Positions 43,975 through 53,310 are shown, numbered from the stretch's first letter. The stretch is 64,000 bases of DNA from Haladaptatus sp. DJG-WS-42 (GCF_037198285.1 NZ_CP147243.1:2718332-2782331), one strand, 5' to 3'. Made by a program: numbers and translations. The notes: generated from the letters alone by a model not told the origin.

Positions 43975-45159
43975 CTATTTTTCGCCACCCCAGTAGAGCA
44001 GTCCTGCGGCGATGAGCAGGCAGACGGCGTAGCCGCCGAACGCCGCCGCGTAGCTCGCGTAGGTTGCGACGATGCCGACGTACGCCGGACCAAGCGCATT
44101 TGCGATGAGGAACAGCGCGCGCGCCGCCCCGAGGTTTGCGCCCAGTTCGCCCGCTCGCGCGCTGTCCATGATGATGGCGTCTGCGAGGGGAAACTGTGTC
44201 TTGTAGCCAAGCGCCAACAGCGCGACGCTCCCGACGACGACCGGCAGGGAGTTAGCGAAGATGAGCAGCGTCATCGCCCCCGCCGCGAGTAGGAGGCCCG
44301 CCATCGAAATTAGCCGACGGGGGAATCGGTCGCTGAGGCCGCCCGCGATTGGTTTGATTCCGATTCCGACGAGGAATACGATAGCGAACGTCGCACTTGC
44401 GAGCGAGATGGGGTAGCCCTTTGCGTTGGTGAGATAGGTTGGGAAGAAGCTGATGAAGCCGCCGACCATGAAGTAAAACAGCGAGAAGGCGACGAGCGTC
44501 ACGCGCTGGTCAGGGCGCTCGACCAATTCAGAGAGCGTTCCGGTTACGTTGAGGCGTTTCTCGCCGACGGTGTACTCCTCTTTCGTCCACGACCAGTAGA
44601 GCACGCCGAGCACGGCGAGTCCGATCGCGATTGGGACGAACGGCGCACGCCACGTCGCGTACGTGAGCACGATGATGGCGATTCCCGACGCCAGCAAGCC
44701 GCCGAGGTCGGTGCCCGCCGCGTAGACGCCGAGCGCGCGCCCACGATTTGCGACGAACAGGTCTGAGACGAGCGCGCGAGAGGGCGTTGCGAACAACCCC
44801 TTCCCGAAGCCAATGAGAATCGAGGCGGCAAAAAACGCAAAAAGTCCACCGGCGAGGCCGAAAACGGTGAAACCGACGATGAGCAGCCCCAAACCGGGCA
44901 AAATGAGCGCCGTACGACTCCACGTGTCCGAATACGCTCCGCTCGGATACTGGGCAATGCCATAGACGCCCTGAAACAGCGCGAGCGCGACGCCCGCGGT
45001 CGCCTCTGACATGCTGAGGTCGACGAGAATTGCTGGGAGAAGCGGCGAAAGAAGGGTTCTGCCAAGCTGAAGTAACGCCCACCCAAGCGAGACAGTGAGG
45101 AGCATCCGACCTGCATATCCGCGAAAGAGGTGCTCGTCGGATGTCGATGATGACGACAC
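43975..45159 (-). CDS. MFS transporter
   Basis: A 394-residue 12-helix transporter. It opens FRGYAGRMLLTVSLGWALLQLGRTLLSPLLPAILVDL, has motif-A-like YPSGAYSDTWSRTALI, and the C half starts with GIGIKPIAGGLSDRFPRRL. This form is common in haloarchaea; the substrate is unknown. The start is a GTG at 45159. A nearly palindromic hairpin lies just upstream (45171-45197), between it and the divergent Old Yellow Enzyme gene. Confidence 0.87.
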   Translation of the reverse strand: MSSSSTSDEHLFRGYAGRMLLTVSLGWALLQLGRTLLSPLLPAILVDLSMSEATAGVALALFQGVYGIAQYPSGAYSDTWSRTALILPGLGLLIVGFTVFGLAGGLFAFFAASILIGFGKGLFATPSRALVSDLFVANRGRALGVYAAGTDLGGLLASGIAIIVLTYATWRAPFVPIAIGLAVLGVLYWSWTKEEYTVGEKRLNVTGTLSELVERPDQRVTLVAFSLFYFMVGGFISFFPTYLTNAKGYPISLASATFAIVFLVGIGIKPIAGGLSDRFPRRLISMAGLLLAAGAMTLLIFANSLPVVVGSVALLALGYKTQFPLADAIIMDSARAGELGANLGAARALFLIANALGPAYVGIVATYASYAAAFGGYAVCLLIAAGLLYWGGEK

Positions 45160-45170
45160 GATACCTTATC

Positions 45171-45197
45171 TCACACCCACTCACCAGTGGGTTGTGA
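45171..45197. promoter_or_regulatory. Palindromic operator candidate between MFS and OYE genes
   Basis: TCACACCCACT (45171-45181) and AGTGGGTTGTGA (45186-45197) face each other around CACC. The core ACCCACT/AGTGGGT is perfect over seven bases, and the flanking TCACA/TGTGA also pair with one extra T. It lies between divergent promoters, so it may regulate one or both genes. Confidence 0.45.
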
Positions 45198-45285
45198 TAC
45201 CGGCCAGGAACGCCTGCTCATTGCCCGAGTCGGCAAGCACCTCCACCATACGCGCCCCTTTACGTCAAACTGCCCTACACCAGGT

Positions 45286-46359
45286 ATGTCACATCTCTTC
45301 GATCCGCTCACGATCCGAAAAACCACTGCCCGAAACCGAATCATGGTGTCGCCGATGTGCCAATATTCCGCTGACGGAGACGGTCTCGCAACCGACTGGC
45401 ATATGGTGCACCTCGGAAGCCGCGCGACCGGCGGCGCAGGTATCGTCATGTCAGAAGCAACCGCCATCTCCCCTGTGGGTCGCATTTCACCGGACGACCT
45501 CGGTCTCTGGAGTGACGCACACGCAGCCGCGCTCGCGCCCGTCACCCAGTTCATCCGGTCACAGGGTGCGGTTCCCGCCATCCAACTCGCTCACGCCGGA
45601 CGAAAAGGGAGCCACGCCCCGCCGTTCGAGGGTGGGAACGGCCTCCAACCCGACGACGGCGGGTGGGAGACGCTCGCGCCGAGCGGCCCGTATCCACGCG
45701 ACGATGCGCCGCGTACCCGTGAGATGACGGCTGACGACATCGAGGACGTGAAAGCGCAGTTCGCAACCTCCGCAAAACTCGCCCTCGATGCCGGGTTCGA
45801 CATCGCGGAAGTCCACTCAGCGCACGGCTACCTTCTCCACGAGTTCTTCTCCCCCGCGAGCAACCAGCGCGAGGACGAGTACGGCGGGAGTTTCGAGAAT
45901 CGGGTTCGCCTCACCCGCGAGGTGACCCGCGCCGTCCGCGAGGTGTGGCCTGACGACAAGCCACTGTTCGTGCGCATCTCCGCGACCGACTGGCTCCCTG
46001 AGCGTGACTCGTGGACGCTCGACGACTCGGTGCGTCTCGCGCCGTTGCTCGCCGCAGACGGCGCAGACCTCATCGACGTGAGCGCGGGCGGCCTCCACCC
46101 CGACCAACAAATCCCCCAGACCGGCCCGAACTATCAGGTGCCGTTCGCAGAGCGCGTTGGCGAAGCCACCGACACGCTCGTCGGCGCGGTTGGCGGGATT
46201 ACGGACGCAAAGCAAGCAGACGCCCTCATCAGAAACGGGCGGGCAGACCTCGCCATCATCGGCCGAGAACACCTCCGTGACCCGTACTTCGCGCTGCACG
46301 CCGCAGAAGAACTCGGCGAGGAAGCCGACTGGCCGAAACAGTACCGCCGCGCCGTCTGA
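45286..46359 (+). CDS. NADH:flavin oxidoreductase, Old Yellow Enzyme (YqjM-like)
   Basis: A 357-residue FMN TIM barrel. MVSPMCQYSA carries the Cys typical of the YqjM class, IQLAHAGRKGS and VHSAHGYLLHEFFSPASNQREDEYGGSFENR are the active-site loop and phosphate-binding region, and AVGGITDAKQAD sits near the end. It reduces activated C=C bonds of enones and probably acts in detoxification. The ATG at 45286 starts the conserved LFDPLTIRKTTARNRI. Confidence 0.93.
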   Translation: MSHLFDPLTIRKTTARNRIMVSPMCQYSADGDGLATDWHMVHLGSRATGGAGIVMSEATAISPVGRISPDDLGLWSDAHAAALAPVTQFIRSQGAVPAIQLAHAGRKGSHAPPFEGGNGLQPDDGGWETLAPSGPYPRDDAPRTREMTADDIEDVKAQFATSAKLALDAGFDIAEVHSAHGYLLHEFFSPASNQREDEYGGSFENRVRLTREVTRAVREVWPDDKPLFVRISATDWLPERDSWTLDDSVRLAPLLAADGADLIDVSAGGLHPDQQIPQTGPNYQVPFAERVGEATDTLVGAVGGITDAKQADALIRNGRADLAIIGREHLRDPYFALHAAEELGEEADWPKQYRRAV

Positions 46360-46400
46360 GCACAACAACACAGAAAGCCCCGGCCAGTGTTCTCTCGGTT

Positions 46401-46883
46401 GTGAGACAAACCCCAGAAGAGCGAACTGAAGAGCGACTCGACACGCTTCGCTCGCTGAGCACGCTACTCGACAACTCGGTTCGTGTCCCGGGGACGAACT
46501 ACCGCATCGGGCTTGACCCAATCGTCGGCATGCTCCCCGTCGCAGGCGACCTGCCGACGACCGCGCTGTCGGTGTACATTGTTTTCGAAGCCGCCTCTAT
46601 CGGCGTCCCGCGGGCGACGCTCGGGCGGATGGTCGTGAACCTCGTCGTAGACGCCCTCTTTGGGTCGATTCCCGTGGTCGGCGATGTGTTCGACGCGGTG
46701 TGGAAGGCAAACGCGCGCAACGTCGCCCTGCTCGAAGCCCGGCGAGGCGACGCCACCGGGGCGGTCGCAGACGAACGGTATCTGTTACTCGCAAGTGCTG
46801 GGCTGTTGTTCGTGCTCGTCGCCATCGCTCTTGGGGTGGTGTCGCTCGTCGTGCTTCTCGCAAATCAGTTCGGTCTCCTGTAA
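46401..46883 (+). CDS. DUF4112 family membrane protein
   Basis: A 160-residue protein. It has the DUF4112 pattern LDNSVRVPGTNYRIGLDPIVGMLPVAGDLPTTALSVYIVFEA, then LVVDALFGSIPVVGDVFDAVWKANARN, and a final membrane segment. The function is unknown. The GTG at 46401 is used because the conserved block begins a few residues later. It is followed by the VOC gene 40 bases downstream. Confidence 0.88.
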   Translation: MRQTPEERTEERLDTLRSLSTLLDNSVRVPGTNYRIGLDPIVGMLPVAGDLPTTALSVYIVFEAASIGVPRATLGRMVVNLVVDALFGSIPVVGDVFDAVWKANARNVALLEARRGDATGAVADERYLLLASAGLLFVLVAIALGVVSLVVLLANQFGLL

Positions 46884-46923
46884 CGTCTGCGAGAGGGTTA
46901 TTCTCGACTCTCACCTACAGCGT

Positions 46924-47298
46924 ATGATGACGCAAACCGGGAGTACAATCACCTGGTTCGAGATTCCGGTACGGGACATACACCGGGCTGTGACGTTCTA
47001 CACGACCGTCCTCACAATCGACCTGCAAGTAACCAACATGCGTGGGGTTCCCCACGCACTCTTTCCCGTTTCGGGTGGCGTGAGCGGCGCGCTCACCCAG
47101 CGCAGAGACGTGAAACCCGCAGAAAACGGCACTCGAATCTACCTTCACGTCGACGGCGACATCAACGACGCTCTCTCGAAGGTCGAACGCGCAGGTGGCC
47201 GGGTGCTCACACCAAAAACTTCGCTCGGTGACGAGGGCTTCTACGGCGTGCTGCGCGACTCAGAAGGCAACGCCGTTGGGTTACACTCGACGCGCTAG
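46924..47298 (+). CDS. VOC (glyoxalase/bleomycin-resistance fold) protein
   Basis: A 124-residue single VOC domain with ITWFEIPVRDIHRAVTFYTTVL, the paired beta-alpha modules and a C-terminal RDSEGNAVGLHS strand with a metal-ligand Glu/His pattern. Substrates of such proteins vary (methylglyoxal, dioxygenases, antibiotics). The ATG at 46924 directly precedes the domain. It converges with the DUF3006 gene four bases away. Confidence 0.86.
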   Translation: MMTQTGSTITWFEIPVRDIHRAVTFYTTVLTIDLQVTNMRGVPHALFPVSGGVSGALTQRRDVKPAENGTRIYLHVDGDINDALSKVERAGGRVLTPKTSLGDEGFYGVLRDSEGNAVGLHSTR

Positions 47299-47302
47299 CG
47301 GC

Positions 47303-47587
47303 TCAGGGCTCTTTTGACTCGGGTGGCCGTTGTGCCAGCCGGTCGAACCGACTCTGGGCGTCTTCCATCCGTTCGTCGGTCGCTTCGTCGTCCGCTGTTA
47401 CTGATTTTACCACGCCGCCTTCGAGGGCGATGTGGACGACAAGGTTCGCCTCGCGCAGCTCGAAGGGGAGTTTCGACTCGTGTATCACGAGTTCGTCTAC
47501 GTCTCGCCCCGCTTCTTCGATGAGTAACACCGCGTGTGCGTCTTCGATTCGGTCGATAACTGCGGTGTACGTGCCGTCTGTGACCAT
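47303..47587 (-). CDS. DUF3006 domain protein
   Basis: A 94-residue protein beginning TYTAVIDRIEDAHAVLLIEE, the DUF3006 signature. It is followed by an acidic C-terminal tail. DUF3006 genes are often next to ComEC-like metallo-beta-lactamase-fold genes, as here. The ATG overlaps the upstream stop by one base (TGATG), indicating translational coupling. The function is unknown. Confidence 0.85.
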   Translation of the reverse strand: MVTDGTYTAVIDRIEDAHAVLLIEEAGRDVDELVIHESKLPFELREANLVVHIALEGGVVKSVTADDEATDERMEDAQSRFDRLAQRPPESKEP

Positions 47588-48978
47588 CAGTAAGTTACCT
47601 CCACTACGACGGTACCTTCGTCGTCCGTGACAGTAACCGTATCGCCGTCGTTGTTCCACACCGGCCCGGAAGCGTCCCAATAGCGGTCGGTGTCGGAATC
47701 CGTGCCCGAACCGGTGTGGAGCGTCACCGTCGCGCCCGGGTCGAGCGTCAACTCGGAGAACGTGTACGTCTTGCCCGCTTCGTCGCGCACCGTCCACCCG
47801 GCGAGCGAGAGTGGTTCAGAGCCCGTATTCTCGAAGACGAGATACTCGTCGTTCAGATTCTCACCATCCCGCCCTGCGGCGTCAGCGTGCACCTGTTTCA
47901 CCACCAGCGAGACGCCGCCATCGGGCGTGACTTCGGTCGTCGTCGGTGTTTCTCCGACGGCGATTGCCTCATCACCGCGAACCACGAGGCGGGTTTCAAC
48001 GGGCGCGTCTAGCCCGGGTGAGACTGGCGCAGCGTTCCGTAGGTCCGCAGCGGCGGTCGGCGCGGCACGCTGGGTTTTCACGGTGAGTGCAGTACCATTG
48101 CTCTCCATGACCACGTTCCCGTGGGTCGCCGTCCAAAACGTCGTGATGTCGCGGGCGGCAAAGCGGTCGATAATCTCCTGATGTGGGTGGCCGTAACGCG
48201 AGTCGTAATCGCTCGAAATCACCGACACGGCGGGCGTTGCTTCGTCGAGCAGTGCAGGGCTGTTGCTGGTCGAACTGCCGTGGTGGCTCGCTTTCCACAC
48301 CGTCACATCGAGATTGTAGGCCTCCACGAGATACGCCTCGGCTTCGCGCTCTGCGTCACCCGGAAGGAGTACGCTGTTCGCGCCGTGGGTGACCTTGAGA
48401 ACGATGCTGTTCTCGTTTCGGTCGTCATCTGCGAGGTAGCCTTCTGGCGGGCTGAGCACCGAAATTTCGACGCCTGCCATCGGGATCGTATCGCCAGCCC
48501 GCGTCTGGTAGAGCGGAACGTCGTACTCCTCTACGGCGTCGAGGTAGCGGTCGTAGGTGGCCGTCGAAGCGACGATACCGGAGTCGTACACCGCGCCGAC
48601 GCCTTCGCCTTCGGTTTCGAAGTATTCGATGACTGCGGCGTTGCCGCCGATGTGGTCTGCGTCCGCGTGCGTCGAAACGAGTGCGTCAAGGCGCGTGATG
48701 CCCTGCGCTTTGAGGTAGGCAATGACGTGTTCACCGTCGTCTTTGAAATCACCCGTATCGATGAGCACGGTTTCGCCTTCCGGGCCGACGATGAGTGTGC
48801 TATCGCCCTGCCCGACATTGAGATAGTGAATAGCAAGCGTGCCACTCGCCGTCGGCGCCGTCGTCGTCTCCGCTGCGGTTGTTGTGGGCGTCGCGTCGCC
48901 GCCACCAAACCCGCCGAGACAGCCTGCAAGGACGACGAGGAGAACGAACAGTCCGGTCGCAACCTGAGCGCGTACCAT
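47587..48978 (-). CDS. Secreted metallo-beta-lactamase-fold lipoprotein with lamin-tail domain
   Basis: A 463-residue exported protein. Lipobox VLAGC is followed by a Thr-rich spacer. A ComEC/Rec2-like MBL domain (about 48-295) has LNVGQGDSTLIVGPEGETVLIDTGD and the zinc site THADADHIGG, then WKASHHGS. A C-terminal lamin-tail domain (about 350-460) has LNDEYLVFENTGSEPLSLAGWTVRD. It may hydrolyse DNA or another phosphoester outside the cell. It is coupled to DUF3006. A GTG at 48981 is an alternative start. Confidence 0.9.
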   Translation of the reverse strand: MVRAQVATGLFVLLVVLAGCLGGFGGGDATPTTTAAETTTAPTASGTLAIHYLNVGQGDSTLIVGPEGETVLIDTGDFKDDGEHVIAYLKAQGITRLDALVSTHADADHIGGNAAVIEYFETEGEGVGAVYDSGIVASTATYDRYLDAVEEYDVPLYQTRAGDTIPMAGVEISVLSPPEGYLADDDRNENSIVLKVTHGANSVLLPGDAEREAEAYLVEAYNLDVTVWKASHHGSSTSNSPALLDEATPAVSVISSDYDSRYGHPHQEIIDRFAARDITTFWTATHGNVVMESNGTALTVKTQRAAPTAAADLRNAAPVSPGLDAPVETRLVVRGDEAIAVGETPTTTEVTPDGGVSLVVKQVHADAAGRDGENLNDEYLVFENTGSEPLSLAGWTVRDEAGKTYTFSELTLDPGATVTLHTGSGTDSDTDRYWDASGPVWNNDGDTVTVTDDEGTVVVEVTY

Positions 48979-49104
48979 CACGTTTCGTAGGTGTCGGGGT
49001 CACATTACCCTTCTCGCCACCAATCTCGAATGCTGCGGACACAGAAACGCACATACAACTCCACGAAAAAAGGCACACAATCATGCTACGGAAAGGGAGC
49101 GCTC

Positions 49105-50430
49105 GTGTTCGATAATCGGTCGGCACACGCCACGACAACGGCGCGAACCGTCGCACTCGACAGCCTCGAAGCAGGCATCGAAGCCGCCCACCCACGCCGG
49201 GTCATCCGCGACTCGGTCTCAATAGACGGTGATACACTCACGATTGCGGGCGAAGCCTACGACCTCACCGACATTGGGAAAATCGTGGTTCTCGGCGGCG
49301 GCAACGCGGCCGCCCACGTCGCGTCCGTGCTCGAACCCATCTTGGACGACCGACTCGCTGGCGGCGTCGTGGTCACCGACGACCCAACAGAAACCGACCG
49401 CGTGACCGTTCATCGCGGCGACCACCCCGTACCGAGCCAGCGCGGCGTTGACGGCACAACGGTCGTCCGCAATGCTGCCGCCAACGCAGACGAATCGACG
49501 CTCGTCCTTGCGGTCATTACGGGTGGCGCGAGCGCGTTGCTCCCTGCGCCCGCCGAGGGTATCTCGCTCGAAGCCCTCCAAGCAACCACCAACGCGCTGC
49601 TCGAATCGGGGGCGACCATCCACGAAATCAACGCCGTCAGAAAACATCTGTCTGCGCTCAAAGGCGGGCAACTCGCCCGCATCGCCGCGCCCGCGACCGT
49701 CGTCTCGCTCATCTTCTCGGACGTCGTTGGCAACGACCTCTCGGTTATCGGCAGCGGCCCGACGGTTCCAGATGATTCCACCTACGAAGAGGCCCTCTCT
49801 GTGCTCTCCGAGTACGACGTGTCGGTTCCAGACGCCGTGCAAAGCCACCTTGAACGCGGTGCGAACGGCACCCTCGCGGAAACCCCGCAGGCTGGCGACC
49901 CGATTTTCGACCGCGTCTCGAACCACATCCTCGCGGACAACTTCACGGCGCTCTCAGCCGCAAGCGAGGTGGCTGAAGCTCGTGGCTTCACGCCGCTTAT
50001 TCTTTCCTCAAGCATCCGTGGCGAGGCACGCGAGGCCGCGAAATCGCACGTCGCTGTCGCAGAGGAAGTGCTTGCGACCGGCAATCCACTTTCTGCACCC
50101 GCCGTCCTTCTGGCAGGCGGCGAATGCACCGTGACAGTGCACGGCGATGGCGAGGGCGGCCCGAGCCAAGAGTTTTGCGTGAGCGCGGCGCTCGAACTCG
50201 ATGCCGAACGCATCACGGTGGCCGCGGTCGATTCAGACGGTATCGACGGCGCAACCGACGTTGCGGGCGCGATTGTCGATACGGACACGATAGCCGACCG
50301 CGCTGCTGGCGCGAACGCACTGCGAGAAAATGACGTGTATCCCCTGCTCGCCAAGGCGGGTGCACACCTGCACTCTGGCGCGACGGGGACGAACGTAAAC
50401 GACCTGCGAATCGTCGTCGTCGACGCTTAA
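49105..50430 (+). CDS. Glycerate 2-kinase (GckA/TtuD-like, MOFRL)
   Basis: A 441-residue protein of the DUF4147/MOFRL family. IVVLGGGNAAAHVASVLEPIL, RGDHPVPSQRGVDGT, VITGGASALLPAPAEG and SDVVGNDLSVIGSGPTVPD are the kinase motifs; the MOFRL part has LAGGECTVTVHGDGEGGPSQEF. It phosphorylates D-glycerate at C2 to give 2-phosphoglycerate. The GTG at 49105 is chosen: it follows a Shine-Dalgarno-like GGGAGC. It converges with the GntP gene, with overlapping ends, probably forming a glycerate-uptake module. Confidence 0.9.
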   Translation: MFDNRSAHATTTARTVALDSLEAGIEAAHPRRVIRDSVSIDGDTLTIAGEAYDLTDIGKIVVLGGGNAAAHVASVLEPILDDRLAGGVVVTDDPTETDRVTVHRGDHPVPSQRGVDGTTVVRNAAANADESTLVLAVITGGASALLPAPAEGISLEALQATTNALLESGATIHEINAVRKHLSALKGGQLARIAAPATVVSLIFSDVVGNDLSVIGSGPTVPDDSTYEEALSVLSEYDVSVPDAVQSHLERGANGTLAETPQAGDPIFDRVSNHILADNFTALSAASEVAEARGFTPLILSSSIRGEAREAAKSHVAVAEEVLATGNPLSAPAVLLAGGECTVTVHGDGEGGPSQEFCVSAALELDAERITVAAVDSDGIDGATDVAGAIVDTDTIADRAAGANALRENDVYPLLAKAGAHLHSGATGTNVNDLRIVVVDA

Positions 50431-51788
50431 AGCGCCACGGCGACGATATTTCTGAGCACGAGAATCCAGAGGATGCTGGTTACCCCGAGCACGAGCGTTG
50501 CGAGCGTCCACGCCTGATACGCCGTGGCCGTCTTCATGTCGGTGAACTCCTTGATTATCCAGAAGTAGGAGTCGTTCGCGTGGCTCACGGTCATGCTCCC
50601 CGCGCCGATTGCGAGGACGGCGAACACGCGCCCCCACGTCGTAGCGAGGCCGAGTTCGGGAAGCAGTGGCGCAATGAGGCCCGCCGTCGTGACGATGGAG
50701 ACGGTCGAGGAGCCAAGCGCGGACTTGAGCGCGGCGGCGATGATGAACGCGGCGACGAGACCGATCCCGAGGCCGCCGAAGGTGTCACCGATGAAGCCCT
50801 TGAGTGGGAGGGCTTTGAGCACTGTCCCGAACGCACCGCCCGCGCCGGTCACGGCGAGGATGATGGCGGCGTTTTTGATGCCGTCGCCGACCCACTCGCT
50901 CGTGACGTCTTCTGAGTAGTCGGGGACGATGGCAAACCCGACAAACGCGCCGATGAGGAGCGCAACGGCCGGGTCACCGAGGAACAGCAGTGCGGACTGT
51001 GCAGTTCCGGTGATGAACGCCGGATTCTCTGCTTCCGGGTAGGCCGCGATGCTCCCAAGCGTGATGAGCACGATGGGGACGAGCAGCGGTGCGAACGACG
51101 CTGCTTTCGAGGGGAGCCGCCCATATTCGGCCTTGATATCCTCGATGGTCATGTCCGGGTTCGGGTCGATGTGGTATTTTGATGCAACCGTTGACGCCCA
51201 CTTTGCGGCGACGAGCGTCACTGGCACCGAGACGAGGATTCCGGCAATCATGACGAGGCCGATGTCTGCACCGAGAATCCCGGCGGCGGCAATCGGGCCG
51301 GGCGTTGGCGGCACGAAGACGTGCGTGGCGTAGAGCCCGCCTGCGAGCGCGACACCGAGCGTCGCAAGGGAGAGTTTCGACCGCTCTGCGAGCGACCGGT
51401 TCAGCCCGGAGAGGATGATGAACCCGGAGTCACAGAACACGGGAATGCTCACGACGCTGCCCGTGATGGCCATGACTGTGGTCGTGTGTTCCTCGCCAAT
51501 GAGGTCTAAGATGCTCTCTGCGATGACGATTGCCGCACCCGTCCGTTCTAGGATGATGCCGATAATCGTCCCCGCCAGGATGACCACGCCGATGTAGGCG
51601 AGGACGCCACCGAACCCTTCGGTGACGAGTGAGGCAACCTCTGTCGGGTCGAGCCCGGCGAGCAGCCCCGTCCCGTAGGCGGCGATGAGCAACGCGAGGA
51701 ACGCGTGGAGGTTCAACTTGGCCGTCGCCAGAATGATGAAGGCGACTGCACCAAGGAGCAACAGTACCAATGGGAGTCCTTCTAGCAT
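50427..51788 (-). CDS. GntP family gluconate/glycerate:H+ symporter
   Basis: A 453-residue, 12-helix permease. The family block is GSVVSIPVFCDSGFIILSGLNRSLAERSKLSL, followed by ATHVFVPPTPGPIAAAGILGADIG, and near the end IGAGSMTVSHANDSYFWIIKEF. GntP carriers import gluconate, D-serine or similar acids. Given the convergent glycerate kinase, D-glycerate is a plausible substrate. The stop overlaps the kinase stop by four bases. Confidence 0.92.
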   Translation of the reverse strand: MLEGLPLVLLLLGAVAFIILATAKLNLHAFLALLIAAYGTGLLAGLDPTEVASLVTEGFGGVLAYIGVVILAGTIIGIILERTGAAIVIAESILDLIGEEHTTTVMAITGSVVSIPVFCDSGFIILSGLNRSLAERSKLSLATLGVALAGGLYATHVFVPPTPGPIAAAGILGADIGLVMIAGILVSVPVTLVAAKWASTVASKYHIDPNPDMTIEDIKAEYGRLPSKAASFAPLLVPIVLITLGSIAAYPEAENPAFITGTAQSALLFLGDPAVALLIGAFVGFAIVPDYSEDVTSEWVGDGIKNAAIILAVTGAGGAFGTVLKALPLKGFIGDTFGGLGIGLVAAFIIAAALKSALGSSTVSIVTTAGLIAPLLPELGLATTWGRVFAVLAIGAGSMTVSHANDSYFWIIKEFTDMKTATAYQAWTLATLVLGVTSILWILVLRNIVAVAL

Positions 51789-51813
51789 ACACCAAAGCCT
51801 CAGTAACCTTCGG

Positions 51814-51820
51814 TATAAAA
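51814..51820 (-). promoter_or_regulatory. TATA box of the GntP gene
   Basis: On the minus strand TTTTATA lies about 26-32 bases before the GntP start at 51788, giving a leaderless transcript. Confidence 0.55.
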
Positions 51821-51893
51821 TTTAATAATGAATGATCTGGCGAAAATTTTGCGTGAATTTGTTGACAGCCGTGAACGAAACGCCCGTTGCCGA

Positions 51894-53249
51894 TTACTTC
51901 ACGGTCAAATTCTCGATGATGAATTCGGTGTCGCCGTGGTCACCGTTTCCGCACACGTCAGAGGGTTCGATAAGCGCCGCGATTAACACCTCCTTCTCAG
52001 GGTCCACTGAAACGGTTTGTTCGATGTGCCCGGTCGTTTCCTCGTAGGCGGCTTTTTCGATGTCGCTGCGCGCGAAATAGAGCAATTCACTCTCTTGGGC
52101 GACGATGAAATCCGGGATTTCGTACCAGCCCTCTGCCCGAACTGTGTAATCGAACGCCACCGTGACCGAGTCGCCCGGAGCCGGGATTCGTTGTGAGGCC
52201 GTTGCACGCGAACACTTGTGCACAGTAAGTTCGAGCGTGCTGTCGTCGCCGACGTTCACGCGGGCGTCGCCTTCCGTCGAAATCTCCCAGTTTTCCGGGG
52301 AGATGCCGTATTTGGCTTCGGGTGCGATGGGGAACTGTTCTGAGACGGTTGCCTCATCGGTATCGACAGTCACAGTGAGTACAGCGAGCGTCCCTTCCTG
52401 TGAGATCTCCCAGTCAAATTCGTCGAGCGATGTTTCTGCCACCCACGTCTCAATCGGGTCGAGGTCGACCTGCCCTTTCTCAGCGAACGCAATCGTCCAC
52501 GTCAAGTCGGCTTGCTCCTCGCCAATCGACACGCTCGTTCCCCAGCCAACGGCTCCTTCGAACGCGCCAGCCTTTGGGTTAGTTTCTTCGCGTTCTGCGT
52601 GTGGGACGAGTTTCACGAACTCGCCGTCGTGGCGTTCGTCCATGGCTGTGAGGCTGTCCGAGGCTTCGAGATAGCCATCTTCTTCGCCCATTGAGGTTTC
52701 GATGACCGCTTCGACCACCGACTGGCCCGACTCGAACGCTGCGCCCGACGAGCCACCCTTTGTGGCTCCCGGTGGCCCTGCCAAGATGAACTGAGAATCG
52801 CTCACACCGGCGCTCACGTCAAATTGTTCGTCCGTGTAGATGGTGAACGACCCAATCTCGTCTTCGTCGTCCAGTCCGAGGTCTTCTAAGTCAGAAACGA
52901 GCAACTCCGTGTCGAACTCGCCGTGTTCGATGCGAAAGGCGGGCGTGTCGATGCGCGTCGAAATCTCATCGAAGTCGATGAGTTCAAACTGTGGCCTCCT
53001 CCCGGCTGCGCGCAAGGTCGCTTCTGTGTCGGTCGAAATGTAACGGTCTGCCTCGTCGATTGCGGCTGGGTTGGTTCGCGTGATGGCATACGCACCATTC
53101 ACCTCGATGGCCGCCGGTTCGGGAAGCCACGCGAGGGAGGCCGACTCACCGCTACTGTCGGTCAGCGAGGAAAGTTGCGAACAGCCAGCAAGCGCACCAA
53201 CAGATAGTCCAGTGAGCGACGTGAGGATCGAGCGACGTGACGGATGCAT
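51894..53249 (-). CDS. Tat-exported haloarchaeal lipoprotein of unknown function
   Basis: A 451-residue protein. The Tat motif SRRSILTSLTGLSVGALAGC contains twin arginines and a lipobox Cys. The mature part is acidic and beta-rich. It has ADRYISTDTEATLRAAGRRPQFELIDFDE early, and a C-terminal part (about 320-451) with two Cys and a beta-sandwich look around GDARVNVGDDSTLELTV. It is cell-surface located; no enzymatic motif is visible. Confidence 0.82.
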   Translation of the reverse strand: MHPSRRSILTSLTGLSVGALAGCSQLSSLTDSSGESASLAWLPEPAAIEVNGAYAITRTNPAAIDEADRYISTDTEATLRAAGRRPQFELIDFDEISTRIDTPAFRIEHGEFDTELLVSDLEDLGLDDEDEIGSFTIYTDEQFDVSAGVSDSQFILAGPPGATKGGSSGAAFESGQSVVEAVIETSMGEEDGYLEASDSLTAMDERHDGEFVKLVPHAEREETNPKAGAFEGAVGWGTSVSIGEEQADLTWTIAFAEKGQVDLDPIETWVAETSLDEFDWEISQEGTLAVLTVTVDTDEATVSEQFPIAPEAKYGISPENWEISTEGDARVNVGDDSTLELTVHKCSRATASQRIPAPGDSVTVAFDYTVRAEGWYEIPDFIVAQESELLYFARSDIEKAAYEETTGHIEQTVSVDPEKEVLIAALIEPSDVCGNGDHGDTEFIIENLTVK

Positions 53250-53310
53250 TCCTCATAGCTCTCAGATAAAAGATAATATTACTTTCGGAGTATGTGTTTA
53301 TTGTAGACAG

